A DNA stretch of 64,000 nucleotides from Paracidovorax oryzae ATCC 19882 (GTDB lineage Bacteria; Pseudomonadota; Gammaproteobacteria; Burkholderiales; Burkholderiaceae_C). A program made the position numbers and the translations under genes. Shown here in pieces: positions 38,546 to 49,096 of this stretch. The stretch lies in the NCBI RefSeq assembly GCF_000687165.1, contig NZ_JMKU01000019.1, positions 62,001-126,000 of the forward strand, written 5' to 3'. Each line of letters starts with the position of its first letter. Within the stretch, counting starts at the first letter, position 1. The notes below the pieces were generated by a model that worked only from the letters and a program-made list of their open reading frames with translations, was not told the origin of the DNA and made no database searches.

Positions 38546-39952
38546 ATGACGCTCCGCCCGCCCGAACTGCTGCTGCCCGCCGGCTCCCTCGACAGGATGC
38601 GCACGGCCTACGATTTCGGCGCCGACGCCGTCTATGCGGGCCAGCCACGCTACTCCCTGCGGGCGCGCAACAACGAGTTCCGGCTCGAGCAGATCGGCCA
38701 GGGCATCCGCGAGGCGCATGCGCGCGGCCGCAAGTTCTTCGTGACCAGCAACCTGCTGCCGCACGACGACAAGGTACGCACCTACCTGCGCGACATCGAA
38801 CCGGTGATCGCCCTGGCGCCCGACGCGCTCATCATGGCCGACCCGGGCCTCATCATGCTGGTGCGCGAGCGCTGGCCCGACATGCCCGTCCACCTCTCGG
38901 TGCAGGCCAATACGGTGAACGCGGTGGCCGTGAAGTTCTGGCAGCGCATGGGCCTGGCGCGCATCATCCTTTCGCGCGAGCTGAGCCTGGACGAGATCGA
39001 GGGCATCCGGCAGCAGTGCCCGGACATCGAACTGGAAGTGTTCGTGCACGGCGCACTGTGCATCGCCTACTCCGGCCGCTGCCTGCTTTCGGATTACTTC
39101 AACCGGCGCGATGCCAACCAGGGCACCTGCACCAATGCCTGCCGCTGGAGCTATGCCGCATCGCCGGGCACGGACGCCACCGACAGCGGCGAGGTCCGTC
39201 CGCTGCCGCTGGAAGGTGGCTTCGATCCGCAGGCGGAGCAGGCGCGGGCCGACGGCGCCTTCGCGGCCTGCGGCGGCGCGCCCCGCCATCCGCTGGCCGA
39301 CCGCGCCTACCTGCTCGAAGAGAAGGAACGCCCGGGCGAGCTGCTGCCGGTGATGGAAGACGAGCACGGCACCTACATCCTCAACAGCCGCGACCTGCGC
39401 GCGGTGGAACACGTGCGCAGGCTCGTGGCCATCGGCGTGGACTCCCTCAAGATCGAAGGCCGCACGAAGAGCCGCTATTACGTGGCGCGCACCGCCCAGG
39501 TGTACCGCCGCGCCATCGACGACGCGGTGGCCGGCCGGCCCTTCGACCCGGCGATGCTGTCCGAACTCGACGGACTGGCCCACCGGGGCTACACAGCCGG
39601 CTTCCTGCAGCGCCGTCCGGCGCAGGAGCTGCAGAACTACGACACCGGCAGCTCACGGCCCGTGCGCAGCCTGTTCGTGGGCGAGGTGGTGGCCTGCGGC
39701 GACGGCTGGGCCGAGGTGGAGACCAAGAACCGCTTCGCGGTCGGCGACCGGCTGGAAATCATCCACCCCGCGGGCAACCGCACGGTCTGCCTGGAACGCA
39801 TGCAGGCGGCCGCGAGCGGCGAGCCGCTGCACGTGGCCGCGGGCAGCCCGCTGCGCGTGCGCATTCCGCTGGAAGGCCCGGCCGAAGGCGCGATGCTCGC
39901 GCGCATCCTCGACCCGGCCTCCACCGCGGAGACTGCACAGGCGCAGCCCTGA
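38546..39952 (+). CDS. trhP: Peptidase U32-family tRNA uridine hydroxylation protein (YegQ/TrhP)
   Basis: A 468-residue U32 protein of the YegQ type. Blocks seen are ELLLPAGSLDRMRTAYDFGA, LSVQANTVNAVAVKFW, FVHGALCIAYSGRCLLSDY and GTCTNACRWSY; the conserved cysteines are those proposed to hold an iron-sulfur cluster. E. coli TrhP takes part in prephenate-dependent formation of 5-hydroxyuridine at position 34 of tRNA. The segment near residues 205-265 (DSGEVRPLPLEGG onward) looks inserted relative to E. coli and is rich in Ala. It is a single gene after LysR. Confidence 0.88.
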   Translation: MTLRPPELLLPAGSLDRMRTAYDFGADAVYAGQPRYSLRARNNEFRLEQIGQGIREAHARGRKFFVTSNLLPHDDKVRTYLRDIEPVIALAPDALIMADPGLIMLVRERWPDMPVHLSVQANTVNAVAVKFWQRMGLARIILSRELSLDEIEGIRQQCPDIELEVFVHGALCIAYSGRCLLSDYFNRRDANQGTCTNACRWSYAASPGTDATDSGEVRPLPLEGGFDPQAEQARADGAFAACGGAPRHPLADRAYLLEEKERPGELLPVMEDEHGTYILNSRDLRAVEHVRRLVAIGVDSLKIEGRTKSRYYVARTAQVYRRAIDDAVAGRPFDPAMLSELDGLAHRGYTAGFLQRRPAQELQNYDTGSSRPVRSLFVGEVVACGDGWAEVETKNRFAVGDRLEIIHPAGNRTVCLERMQAAASGEPLHVAAGSPLRVRIPLEGPAEGAMLARILDPASTAETAQAQP

Positions 39953-39968
39953 CGGCGCACAGGCAGGA

Positions 39969-40400
39969 TCACGCCGTGCGCGGCTGCCCTGCCCCGAAGC
40001 CGGCCGGGCCCTGGTGGCGCAGCCCCATCCACTGCAGTTCGGCCAGCACCAGCGCGAAGGCGCCCTGGGCCATGAGCCAGGCGACACCGTGGCCCGGCAG
40101 ATCCCACGGACCGGCGAAGGCCAGGGCTATGCAGCCCACGGTCCATCCCAGGTTGCCGATGGCCAGCAGGAGGATCAGCGCGCACGGCATGGTGCGCCGG
40201 GTCGCGATGACCGCGGCCACCGCTGCGTAGGCCAGGAGGAACCATCCGGTGGCGGTCAGCAGCGCGGAAGGCAGGCCGGTGGCGGCGCCGAGCGGTGCGG
40301 CAGCGGCGCACTGCACCGCACCGGTTGCCGCGCACCCGGCTGCGTCCACCCAGAGGACGCGGGGAAGGAAGCGGGGCGAGGCGAAGAGGGAGAGAGACAT
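39969..40400 (-). CDS. Small four-helix integral membrane protein, unknown function
   Basis: A 143-residue protein with four predicted membrane helices (for example LTATGWFLLAYAAVAAVIAT and CALILLLAIGNLGWTVGCIAL) and short loops. I do not recognise a family with certainty. An AAGGAG site lies just upstream of the ATG at 40400, which fixes the start. It is divergent from the MmyB-type regulator at 40504 and the 27-bp palindrome lies between them, so it is the likely target of that regulator. Confidence 0.75.
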   Translation of the reverse strand: MSLSLFASPRFLPRVLWVDAAGCAATGAVQCAAAAPLGAATGLPSALLTATGWFLLAYAAVAAVIATRRTMPCALILLLAIGNLGWTVGCIALAFAGPWDLPGHGVAWLMAQGAFALVLAELQWMGLRHQGPAGFGAGQPRTA

Positions 40401-40456
40401 GGAAGGCTCCTTGCGTGGTGAAGAGGAGACCGCATGGTCCGTGCGGCTCCTCCGCG

Positions 40457-40483
40457 GGTCCATGACCTGGCAGGTCATGGACC
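40457..40483. promoter_or_regulatory. 27-bp near-perfect palindromic operator
   Basis: Arms of 13 bp (left arm GGTCCATGACCTG) are exactly mirrored around one central base. It lies 57 bp upstream of the membrane protein start at 40400 and 21 bp upstream of the regulator start at 40504. A symmetric site of this length in a divergent promoter next to a helix-turn-helix regulator is strong evidence of an operator that represses or activates both genes. Confidence 0.75.
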
Positions 40484-40503
40484 GCATGCGCCGCGCCGAT
40501 ACG

Positions 40504-41373
40504 ATGCCTACCATGATCTCCGCCCCTGAAGCCGGCTCCCACCGGCCCGCACGTCCCGCCCCGGTCCCCGGCATGCAGTCGCCCTTCGGGGACCACCTGC
40601 GCCACTGGCGCCGGCAGCGCCGGCTGAGCCAGCAGGACCTGGCACTGGAGGCGGAGGTGTCCACCCGCCACCTGAGCTGCGTGGAAACGGGCCGCGCCGC
40701 ACCCAGCCGCGACATGGTGCTGCGGCTGGCCGAACGCCTGTCCGTCCCCCTGCGAGAACGCAACGCCCTGCTGGTTGCCGCCGGCTTCGCGCCCATGTAC
40801 GCGGCGCGCGGGCTCGACCACCCCGACATGCGCGCCGCGCGCGAAGCCGTCGATCTGGTGCTGCGCGGCCATGAGCCCTACCCGGCACTCGCCGTGGACC
40901 GGCACTGGAACATGGTCGCCGCCAATGCTGTCGTGCCGCTGCTGCTGCAGGGAGTGGCCAGCCACCTGCTCGCACCACCCGTGAACGTGCTGCGGCTGTC
41001 GCTGCACCCCGAGGGCCTGGGGCCGCGCCTGGCCAATGCCGCGGACTGGAAGGCGCACCTGCTGCACCGCCTGGACCAGCAGATCGCGGCGCACGGCGAT
41101 GCACACCTGCAGGCGTTGCGGAACGAACTCGCCGGCTATCCGGTGCAGCCGTCGCCATCGGACGGCGATCCATCGGCATGGTCCGGGCCGGCTGCGGGCA
41201 TCGCCCTGCCGCTGCGCCTGCGCACCACCGCCGGCATCCTGTCCTTCATCACCACGATCACCGTGTTCGGCACGCCGGTGGACGTAACGCTGCAGGAACT
41301 CGCCGTGGAGTCGTTCTTTCCGGCGGACGATGCCACGCGCCAGGCGCTGGCGCGCCTGGCGGCCGGGGACTGA
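40504..41373 (+). CDS. Helix-turn-helix regulator with MmyB-like ligand-binding domain
   Basis: A regulator of 289 residues. An XRE-type helix-turn-helix (about 25-80) is visible in HLRHWRRQRRLSQQDLALEA and VSTRHLSCVETGRAAPSRDM. The rest resembles the MmyB-like ligand-binding domain, with YPALAVDRHWNMVAANAVV and PPVNVLRLSLHPEGLGPRL; in related proteins this PAS-like fold binds a fatty-acid-like ligand. The start may be the ATG at 40504 or 40513. It is divergent from a small membrane protein across a 27-bp palindrome. Confidence 0.88.
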   Translation: MPTMISAPEAGSHRPARPAPVPGMQSPFGDHLRHWRRQRRLSQQDLALEAEVSTRHLSCVETGRAAPSRDMVLRLAERLSVPLRERNALLVAAGFAPMYAARGLDHPDMRAAREAVDLVLRGHEPYPALAVDRHWNMVAANAVVPLLLQGVASHLLAPPVNVLRLSLHPEGLGPRLANAADWKAHLLHRLDQQIAAHGDAHLQALRNELAGYPVQPSPSDGDPSAWSGPAAGIALPLRLRTTAGILSFITTITVFGTPVDVTLQELAVESFFPADDATRQALARLAAGD

Positions 41374-41385
41374 CCGGGGGCCCGG

Positions 41386-42402
41386 TCAGGGGGCGACGGA
41401 CACCGGCACCACCTCCGGCAGCGGCGCCGTATCCGCCAGCATCTGCCGCTCGAACGCGCGCAGCCGCTTGTGGATGGAGATCTGCTCCACCACCGTGCTC
41501 CAGTTCTGCACCAGGAACTGGAAGGATTCCAGCACCCGGTCGAACGCCCGCGATATCTGCTGCATCACGCCCAGCGTGATGACACCGGCGATCAGCGTGG
41601 GCCCCAGGGCCACCAGCGGCACCAGCACGCTCACCTGCAGGTACGACCACTTCACCACGTCGAAGTACAGGTAGTTGAAGAACAGCCTGAAGTAATTGCG
41701 GCGCACGTCGGCGAACAGCGCGGCGGCGGTGGGCGGAGCGGCGCGCGCATGGTCGTCCTCGCCCAGCACCAGTTCCTTGCGGTAGGCGGCTTCCACGCGC
41801 TGGTTGTGGAACTCCAGCCCCGGCAGGCGCACGCCCACCACGGCCAGCAGCAAGGTGCCGCCCACGGACCAGAACAGCGCCACCCAGACCAGCGAATGCG
41901 GCACGGCGCCGATCACCGGCAGCCCGGTCAGCTTGTCCGACAGCACCCAGAGCACGGGCACGAAGGCCGCCAGCGTCATCAGGCTGCGCAGGAACGTCAG
42001 GCCCAGGCCTTCCATGGTGGTGGCGAAGCGCATGGTGTCTTCCTGCACCCGCTGCGCCGCGCCCTCGATGTGGCGCAGCCGCGGCCAGGCGGCCATGTAG
42101 TGCTCGTTCATCGCCTGGCGCCAGCGGAAGATGTAGTGCTTGCAGAAGAAGTCCACCACCACCGCCGTAGTGACGTAAACCATGGCGATGCGCGAGAAGG
42201 TGGAGAGCTGCCCCCAGAACTGCCCCGCCGTGATGCTCCCGGGGTGGCCCAGCGATTTCTGGATCAGGTCGTAGAAGCTGCCGAACCAGTCGTTGATCTG
42301 CACGTCGAGCTCGACCCGGTACCAGGTGGCGAGCAGGATGAAGACGGAGCCGGCGATCGACCAGGCCCACCACCGGCGGGAGAGAAAGAAGGACTTGAAC
42401 AT
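41386..42402 (-). CDS. SbmA/BacA-like peptide transporter family protein
   Basis: The protein has 338 residues and the membrane region of SbmA/BacA: N-terminal RRWWAWSIAGSVFILLATW, then WFGSFYDLIQKSL, TFSRIAMVYVTT and FRWRQAMNEHYMAAW, and a C-terminal FDRVLESFQFLVQNWSTVVE. E. coli SbmA (406 residues) is a proton-driven importer of proline-rich peptides, microcins and bleomycin; homologues matter for cobalamin or peptide uptake elsewhere. No ATPase domain follows, which separates it from the YddA/ABCD transporters. It is monocistronic, 13 bp from the convergent regulator. Confidence 0.88.
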   Translation of the reverse strand: MFKSFFLSRRWWAWSIAGSVFILLATWYRVELDVQINDWFGSFYDLIQKSLGHPGSITAGQFWGQLSTFSRIAMVYVTTAVVVDFFCKHYIFRWRQAMNEHYMAAWPRLRHIEGAAQRVQEDTMRFATTMEGLGLTFLRSLMTLAAFVPVLWVLSDKLTGLPVIGAVPHSLVWVALFWSVGGTLLLAVVGVRLPGLEFHNQRVEAAYRKELVLGEDDHARAAPPTAAALFADVRRNYFRLFFNYLYFDVVKWSYLQVSVLVPLVALGPTLIAGVITLGVMQQISRAFDRVLESFQFLVQNWSTVVEQISIHKRLRAFERQMLADTAPLPEVVPVSVAP

Positions 42403-42495
42403 GGCGGTGCGCGTTGTCGTGGTTCTTGGGCGTCGGACGCCGCCTGGACTGTAAATGTTCCATGGCGGGCCGGCCGCTTCAGCCCCGCCTAAGGA

Positions 42496-42527
42496 AAAGG
42501 CCCCGGGGATCGCTCCCCGGGGCCTTT
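42496..42527 (-). terminator. Rho-independent terminator after acnB
   Basis: A perfect 14-bp stem (AAAGGCCCCGGGGA and its complement) with a 4-base loop lies about 80 bp beyond the acnB stop. On the minus strand it ends in CCTTTT, on the plus strand in CCTTT followed by GC, so it best serves acnB and the upstream TCA operon. Confidence 0.85.
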
Positions 42528-42605
42528 GCAGTGGTGCGGCACTTCAGTGCGGCATCGGAAGCGAGCGGGCCCCGTGGCCCGCCCGGCCGCCCGGCCGCCC
42601 GGCCG

Positions 42606-45197
42606 TCAGGCCGCCACGGACTTGGCGGCGTCCGCGTATTCCTCGATCTGGTCGAAGTTCATGTAGCGATAGACGCTCGCCTTGTCGGCATCGATCACGC
42701 CCATTTCCTGGAGGTATTCCTCCTTGGTGGGCAGCTTGCCGATGCGCGAGGCGATGGCGGCCAGCTCGGCCGAGCCCAGGAACACGTTGGTGTTCTTGCC
42801 CAGGCGGTTCGGGAAGTTACGGGTGGAGGTGGAGATCACCGTCGCGCCCTCGCGCACCTGCGCCTGGTTGCCCATGCACAGCGAGCAGCCCGGCATTTCG
42901 GTGCGCGCGCCGGCCGTGCCGAAGGCGGCGTAGTGGCCTTCCTTGATCAGCTCGTTCTGGTCCATCTTGGTCGGCGGGGCGACCCACAGCTTGACGGGGA
43001 TGTCGCGCTGGCCGCCCAGCAGCTTGGCGGCTGCGCGGAAGTGGCCGATATTGGTCATGCACGAGCCGATGAAGGCCTCGTCGATCTTCGTGCCGGCCAC
43101 TTCGGACAGGAACTTGGCGTCGTCCGGATCGTTGGGGCAGCAGACGATCGGCTCGGTGATGTCGGCCAGGTCGATCTCGATCACGGCGGCGTACTCGGCG
43201 TCCTTGTCGGCTTCCAGCAGCTCGGGCTTGGCCAGCCAGGCTTCGACCTTCTCGATGCGGCGCTTGAGGGTGCGGGCATCGGCATAGCCGTCGGCGATCA
43301 TGTTCTTCATCAGCACGACGTTGCTGGTGAGGTATTCCTTGATCGGCTCGGGGTTGAGCTTGATGGTGCAGCCGGCGGCGGAACGCTCGGCGGAGGCGTC
43401 GGACAGCTCGAAGGCTTGCTCCACCTTCAGGTCCGGCAGGCCTTCGATTTCCAGGATCTTGCCCGAGAAGATGTTCTTCTTGCCGGCCTTGGCCACCGTC
43501 AGCAGGCCCTGCTTGATCGCGTACAGCGGAATGGCATGCACCAGGTCGCGCAGTGTCACGCCGGGCTGCAGTTCGCCCTTGAAGCGCACCAGCACGGATT
43601 CAGGCATGTCGAGCGGCATCACGCCGGTGGCGGCGCCGAAGGCCACGAGGCCGGAGCCGGCAGGGAAGGAGATGCCGATCGGGAAGCGGGTGTGCGAATC
43701 ACCGCCGGTGCCCACGGTGTCGGGCAGCAGCAGGCGGTTCAGCCAGCTGTGGATCACGCCGTCGCCGGGGCGCAGGGCCACGCCGCCGCGGTTGCTGATG
43801 AAGGCCGGCAGCTCGCGGTGCGTCTTCACGTCCACAGGCTTCGGGTAGGCGGCCGTGTGGCAGAACGACTGCATCACCATGTCGGCCGAGAAGCCCAGGC
43901 AGGCCAGGTCCTTCAGCTCGTCGCGGGTCATGGGGCCGGTGGTGTCCTGGCTGCCCACGGTGGTCATCTTGGGCTCGCAGTAGGTGCCCGGGCGCACGCC
44001 CTGGCCTTCCGGCAGGCCGACGGCACGGCCGACCATCTTCTGGGCCAGCGTGAAGCCGGCCTTGGATTCGGCAGGTGCCTGGGGCAGGCGGAACGCGGTG
44101 GATGCAGGCAGGCCCAGGAACTCGCGCGCCTTGGTGGTCAGCGAGCGGCCGATGATCAGGTTGATGCGGCCGCCGGCGCGCACTTCGTCGAGCAGCACGT
44201 CGCTCTTGAGCTGGAATTCGGCCACGGTCTCGCCGTTCTTCAGCAGCTTGCCTTCATAGGGCAGCACGTCGATCACGTCGCCCATCTCCAGCTTGGAGAC
44301 ATCGACCTCGATCGGCAGCGAGCCCGAATCTTCCTGCGTGTTGAAGAAGATGGGCGCGATCTTGCCGCCCAGCGTCACGCCGCCGAAGCGCTTGTTCGGA
44401 ACGAACGGGATGTCGGCGCCCGTGGCCCAGATCACGCTGTTGGTAGCCGACTTGCGCGAGGAGCCCGTGCCCACCACGTCGCCCACGTAGGCCACGATGT
44501 GGCCCTTCTTCTTCAGGTCCTCGATGAACTGCATCGGGCCGCGCTTGCCGTCTTCCTCGGGCTTGAAGGCCGCGTCGGGGCGCGTGTTCTTCAGCATGGC
44601 GAGGTAGTGCAGCGGGATGTCCGGGCGGCTCCACGCATCGGGCGCCGGGGAGAGGTCATCGGTGTTGGTCTCGCCGGGCACCTTGAAGACGGTGACGGTG
44701 ATCTTCTTCTCGACTTCGGGGCGGCTCGTGAACCACTCGGCGTCGGCCCACGACTGCATGACTTCCTTCGCCTTGGCGTTGCCGGCCTTGGCCTTCTCGG
44801 CCACGTCGTTGAAGAAGTCGAACATCAGCAGCGTCTTCTTCAGCGCTTCGGCCGCCACGCCCGCCACTTCGGCGTCGTCCAGCAGCTCGATCAGGGGATG
44901 GACGTTGTAGCCGCCCACCATGGTGCCCAGCAGCTCCGTGGCCTTGGCCTTGGAGATCAGGCCCACCTTCAGGTCGCCGTGCGCCACGGCGGCCAGGAAG
45001 CTGGCCTTGACCTTGGCGGCATCGTCCACGCCCGGGGGCACGCGGTGCGTCAGCAGGTCCAGCAGGAAGGCATCCTCGCCGGCGGGCGGATTCTTGATCA
45101 GCTCGATCAGATCGGCGACCTGCTTCGCGTCGAGCGGCAGGGGCGGGATGCCCAGGGCGGCGCGCTCGGCCACATGGTCACGGTAGGCTTTCAACAT
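42606..45197 (-). CDS. acnB: Bifunctional aconitate hydratase 2 / 2-methylisocitrate dehydratase
   Basis: An AcnB of 863 residues, close to E. coli (865). It isomerises citrate and isocitrate in the TCA cycle with a 4Fe-4S cluster. The N-terminal HEAT-like domain starts [20 protein letters not shown]. Swivel-domain blocks include [20 protein letters not shown], and cluster cysteines lie in [13 protein letters not shown] and [13 protein letters not shown], with [17 protein letters not shown] further N-terminal. The ATG at 45197 gives the family start. It is the last gene of the minus-strand TCA group; the preceding gene ends 103 bp upstream. Confidence 0.97.
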   Translation of the reverse strand: MLKAYRDHVAERAALGIPPLPLDAKQVADLIELIKNPPAGEDAFLLDLLTHRVPPGVDDAAKVKASFLAAVAHGDLKVGLISKAKATELLGTMVGGYNVHPLIELLDDAEVAGVAAEALKKTLLMFDFFNDVAEKAKAGNAKAKEVMQSWADAEWFTSRPEVEKKITVTVFKVPGETNTDDLSPAPDAWSRPDIPLHYLAMLKNTRPDAAFKPEEDGKRGPMQFIEDLKKKGHIVAYVGDVVGTGSSRKSATNSVIWATGADIPFVPNKRFGGVTLGGKIAPIFFNTQEDSGSLPIEVDVSKLEMGDVIDVLPYEGKLLKNGETVAEFQLKSDVLLDEVRAGGRINLIIGRSLTTKAREFLGLPASTAFRLPQAPAESKAGFTLAQKMVGRAVGLPEGQGVRPGTYCEPKMTTVGSQDTTGPMTRDELKDLACLGFSADMVMQSFCHTAAYPKPVDVKTHRELPAFISNRGGVALRPGDGVIHSWLNRLLLPDTVGTGGDSHTRFPIGISFPAGSGLVAFGAATGVMPLDMPESVLVRFKGELQPGVTLRDLVHAIPLYAIKQGLLTVAKAGKKNIFSGKILEIEGLPDLKVEQAFELSDASAERSAAGCTIKLNPEPIKEYLTSNVVLMKNMIADGYADARTLKRRIEKVEAWLAKPELLEADKDAEYAAVIEIDLADITEPIVCCPNDPDDAKFLSEVAGTKIDEAFIGSCMTNIGHFRAAAKLLGGQRDIPVKLWVAPPTKMDQNELIKEGHYAAFGTAGARTEMPGCSLCMGNQAQVREGATVISTSTRNFPNRLGKNTNVFLGSAELAAIASRIGKLPTKEEYLQEMGVIDADKASVYRYMNFDQIEEYADAAKSVAA

Positions 45198-45300
45198 GGT
45201 GTTCTCCGGTGGGTTCGATCGTTGGATTTTTCGGGGCAAAGCCAGTCCTGCGGGCGCCGCGAGCGGCGCCCGTCCATCGCAGGCCAGGACGCCGCAGCGC

Positions 45301-46011
45301 TTACTTGGCGGGCGCTTCGGCCGCGGGCGCAGCCGCCGGAGCGGCAGCGGCGGCCGGTGCCGGAGCGGGCGCATCCAGCAGGCTCGGCTGCGGGTTCTTG
45401 CGGATGGTCTCGCTGACGGCGACCTGCTGCGGGCTCATGCATTCGTCGGCCAGGCGCTGGCCCAGCTTCTGGTTCATGAGCATGGACTTGTTGGAGATCT
45501 GGATCCAGACCGCGCCGGCCTTCTGGTCTTCCAGGCGCACCGCGCCGGTGCTCGTGGCCACGGGCGTCATGCGGTAGTGGAAGTTCCTGCCGGCGACCTC
45601 GAAGTACCCGGGCGACTTGGGATCGGCCTCGATGTTGACCGAGGCACCCAGTTCGCAGGGGATGTGGCCGGTATGCACGCGCTGGGCGATCTCGAGCTCC
45701 GCAGGGCTGAGGGCCGCCTCGGCGGCAATCAGGCCCGAGGCCACCTGGTTGGTGGCGCTCTTGAGCTGGGCGCGGCTGCTCTGCGGATGCGCCTTGGCCA
45801 CGTGCACGGGCTTCCTGGCATCCTTGGCAGGGGCGGCCTTCGCGCTCTGGGTGGACTTGGCGGCAGGCTTCTTGGCCTCCTTGGAATCCTTGGCAGGCGC
45901 GGCCTTCGCAGCGGCCTTGGGAGCGGGCTTGGCCGGAGCCGGGGCGGCATCCTGCGCCATCACCAGGACGGGGCTCAGCAGCATCAGGGCGGAAGCGACG
46001 AGTTGTTTCAT
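45301..46011 (-). CDS. Secreted Ala/Lys/Pro-rich protein of unknown function
   Basis: A 236-residue protein. A signal peptide ([20 protein letters not shown]) is followed by a low-complexity Ala/Lys/Pro stretch to about residue 80. A compact region (about 85-200) containing [20 protein letters not shown] and [18 protein letters not shown] comes next, with a second Ala/Pro-rich tail at the end. Two cysteines in the compact part could pair. I recognise no named domain; the lysine-rich linker recalls histone-like or peptidoglycan-associated tails, but that is only a likeness. It sits 60 bp after the citE-like gene and before acnB, so it is probably cotranscribed with TCA genes. Confidence 0.8.
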   Translation of the reverse strand: MKQLVASALMLLSPVLVMAQDAAPAPAKPAPKAAAKAAPAKDSKEAKKPAAKSTQSAKAAPAKDARKPVHVAKAHPQSSRAQLKSATNQVASGLIAAEAALSPAELEIAQRVHTGHIPCELGASVNIEADPKSPGYFEVAGRNFHYRMTPVATSTGAVRLEDQKAGAVWIQISNKSMLMNQKLGQRLADECMSPQQVAVSETIRKNPQPSLLDAPAPAPAAAAAPAAAPAAEAPAK

Positions 46012-46071
46012 GGAAGCTCCAGCAAGGGAGTGGGGTCGTGGGAACGGGGGGCGTGGAGGGCAGCCGGTGCG

Positions 46072-47097
46072 TCAGGCGACCGCTGCCGCGGTGGAATCGA
46101 ACCAGCCTCGCGCCCCTGGGGGCAGCGCGCGGCCGGTCTGGTGTGCACGCTCCAGCACCTGCCAGAAATAGCGGTAGCTGGCGCGGTCGTGCAGAACGCC
46201 GTCCACGCTGATGGGAGCCCATGCGGCGTGCTCGGCGGCGGAAAGGATGGAGGCGGCCTGGACGATCTCGTCCCGGGCGGGTGCGAAGGCCTCCAGGATG
46301 GGACGGATCTGGGCCGGGTGGATGCTCCACATGCGGGTGTAGCCGAGCTCGCGCGCGGCACGGCCGGCGGCGGCGCGCAGGGCCGCGGCGTCGCTGAACT
46401 CGGTCACCACGCAGTGCGAGGGCACCTTGCCGTGCGCATGGCAGGCGGCCGCGATCTCGAGCTTGGCGCGCACCACGAGCGGGTGCTCGAACTGGCCCTG
46501 CGCGCCCATGGCGCGCGCGGGGATCGCCCCGCCGTGCGCGGACACGAAGTCCATGAGGCCGAAGCTGATCGACTCCACGCGCGGATGGGCGGCGATCTCG
46601 AAGGCGCGGTGCACGGCCGCGGGTGATTCGATGAGCACGTGCAGCGGCAGCGCGGTGGCGCCCGCGGCATTCACGGCCCGCTCGGCGCGCAGCACGTCGT
46701 CCACGGACTCGACCTTCGGCACCATGAGGTGGGACAGCCGGTGCCCGGCCTCCCCTGCGATGGTGGCGACGTCGTGCGCGAAGGCGGGATGATCGACCGT
46801 GTGCACCCGGGCCGCCACCCGGGCCCCGGACTGCGCGCCGCATGCCAGCGCGGCGACCAATTCGGCATGGGCGCGCTCCTGGCCGGCAGGAGCGCCGTCC
46901 TCGCAGTCGAGCGTCACGTCGAACACGCAGCGGCCGAACTCGGCCGCCATCTCGGCCTGCAATTGCAGGCTCTTGCGCATCCGCACCTCGACGCCGCTGT
47001 AGTGGTCGCACACCGGCAGCCGCGCGGCCGCGGCCTGCGCGCCGAGCAGCACCTCGGCGGGATGGAGCCTGGAGGGGGCAGCCACCGCGGAGTTCAT
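46072..47097 (-). CDS. HpcH/HpaI aldolase / citrate lyase beta (CitE)-like protein
   Basis: A 341-residue TIM-barrel lyase of the CitE-like group. Blocks seen are [19 protein letters not shown] with the metal-binding acidic residues, [44 protein letters not shown] and [16 protein letters not shown]. No citrate lyase alpha, gamma or ligase genes are nearby, so it is not part of citrate fermentation. Stand-alone relatives are malyl-CoA, citramalyl-CoA or beta-methylmalyl-CoA lyases or malyl-CoA thioesterases. Its ATG overlaps the tam stop by four bases, linking it to aconitate metabolism by context. Confidence 0.85.
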   Translation of the reverse strand: MNSAVAAPSRLHPAEVLLGAQAAAARLPVCDHYSGVEVRMRKSLQLQAEMAAEFGRCVFDVTLDCEDGAPAGQERAHAELVAALACGAQSGARVAARVHTVDHPAFAHDVATIAGEAGHRLSHLMVPKVESVDDVLRAERAVNAAGATALPLHVLIESPAAVHRAFEIAAHPRVESISFGLMDFVSAHGGAIPARAMGAQGQFEHPLVVRAKLEIAAACHAHGKVPSHCVVTEFSDAAALRAAAGRAARELGYTRMWSIHPAQIRPILEAFAPARDEIVQAASILSAAEHAAWAPISVDGVLHDRASYRYFWQVLERAHQTGRALPPGARGWFDSTAAAVA

Positions 47098-47882
47098 GCG
47101 GAGCGCCGCGCCACGATGAACATGCGCGGGAAGGCGAGCAGGCGCTGCCCGTCCGCCCGCACGGGATAGGCGGCGTCGATGCCGCGCTCGTACGCGGCCA
47201 GGAAGCCGGCCCGCTGCGCTTCGGGCAGCGGATCGACGAAGGGCTTGAGCCCGGTGCCGCTCACCCATTCGACGATGGCGGCCGCCGAGGCCATGGGATG
47301 CTGGTAGACGGTATGCCAGACATCCACGCCCTGGGCGATGGGTGCCAGCAGGTCGTAATAGTCGGCGATGCCCAGGATGCGCGTGCGCAACGCCGCCACG
47401 TCGCCGATGGCGTCGCGCCAGGGCGCCTGGGCGGCCACCTCGCGCATGGTGCGGTGCGAGGGCTCCTGCCGGTTGTCCGGCATCTGGATGGCCAGGACGC
47501 CGCCCGGCGCGAGCGCGGCGAACAGCCGGGGAATGAGGGATTCGTGCCCGCCCACCCATTGCAGGGAGGCGTTGGCATAGAGCAGGTCGGGCGCTTCGCC
47601 CGGCTGCGGCGCCCAGGCGGCGATATCGGCCTCCAGGAATTCCGCCGCGGGCAGGCGCTCGCGGGCGCTCTGCAGCATGGCGGCGGAGGTATCGATGCCG
47701 GTCACGCGCGCCCCGGGGAAGCGCGCGGCCAGCAGTTCGGTGGAGTTGCCCGGGCCGCAGCCCAGGTCCACCACATGGGAGGCAGCGGCCAGCGGCACCC
47801 GGGCGAGCAGTTCACGGGCCGGACGGGTGCGCTCGTCCTCGAAGCGGCGATAGAGCGCGGGGTTCCAGTCGTTCATGGTCAT
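47094..47882 (-). CDS. tam: Trans-aconitate 2-methyltransferase
   Basis: A SAM-dependent methyltransferase of 262 residues. Motif I is [20 protein letters not shown], and [14 protein letters not shown] and [10 protein letters not shown] match the Tam family. It esterifies trans-aconitate, a spontaneously formed inhibitor of aconitase, making it harmless. Here it lies in one operon with mdh, a citE-like gene and acnB, a direct genomic link to aconitase protection. Starts at 47882 and 47876 are both possible. It follows mdh by 32 bp. Confidence 0.9.
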   Translation of the reverse strand: MTMNDWNPALYRRFEDERTRPARELLARVPLAAASHVVDLGCGPGNSTELLAARFPGARVTGIDTSAAMLQSARERLPAAEFLEADIAAWAPQPGEAPDLLYANASLQWVGGHESLIPRLFAALAPGGVLAIQMPDNRQEPSHRTMREVAAQAPWRDAIGDVAALRTRILGIADYYDLLAPIAQGVDVWHTVYQHPMASAAAIVEWVSGTGLKPFVDPLPEAQRAGFLAAYERGIDAAYPVRADGQRLLAFPRMFIVARRSA

Positions 47883-47914
47883 CTCGGGTACGGCAGCCGC
47901 CAGGCAGGCCCGCC

Positions 47915-48901
<987 letters not shown>

Positions 48902-49038
48902 GAGGGGAACTCCAGATGATGGGATGGAACGGGTGTCGGTGCAGGGGCACCAGCGCCAGTCGATCCAAGCAGCCAGGGTCCTGCAGAACAGCTCCCGAGT
49001 GTACCGCCGATTTCCGACAAGGGTCAATTTGTCTTATG

Positions 49039-49050
49039 TCTTATATAAGA
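49039..49050. promoter_or_regulatory. Perfect 12-bp palindrome, candidate GntR operator
   Basis: TCTTATATAAGA is a perfect palindrome, with a further TCTTAT half-site 6-7 bp to its left. It lies between mdh (start 48901) and the GntR regulator, just before that gene's possible starts at 49052 and 49097. Short AT-rich palindromes are typical of GntR-family sites, so autoregulation plus control of mdh is likely. Confidence 0.55.
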
Positions 49051-49096
49051 TATGATGCGGACCGCCGCACACGGCGCCCGAGCCCCCACGAACCGC

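Noticed and set aside
42414-45416. 1000-residue open frame antisense to acnB
   Set aside because: Mirror frame produced by GC-rich codons of acnB; rich in His, Gly, Gln and Arg with no domain, while acnB on the other strand is unmistakable.
46080-46120. tRNA-like GGAATCGAACC string
   Set aside because: It is inside the citE-like coding sequence and no cloverleaf can be formed around it.
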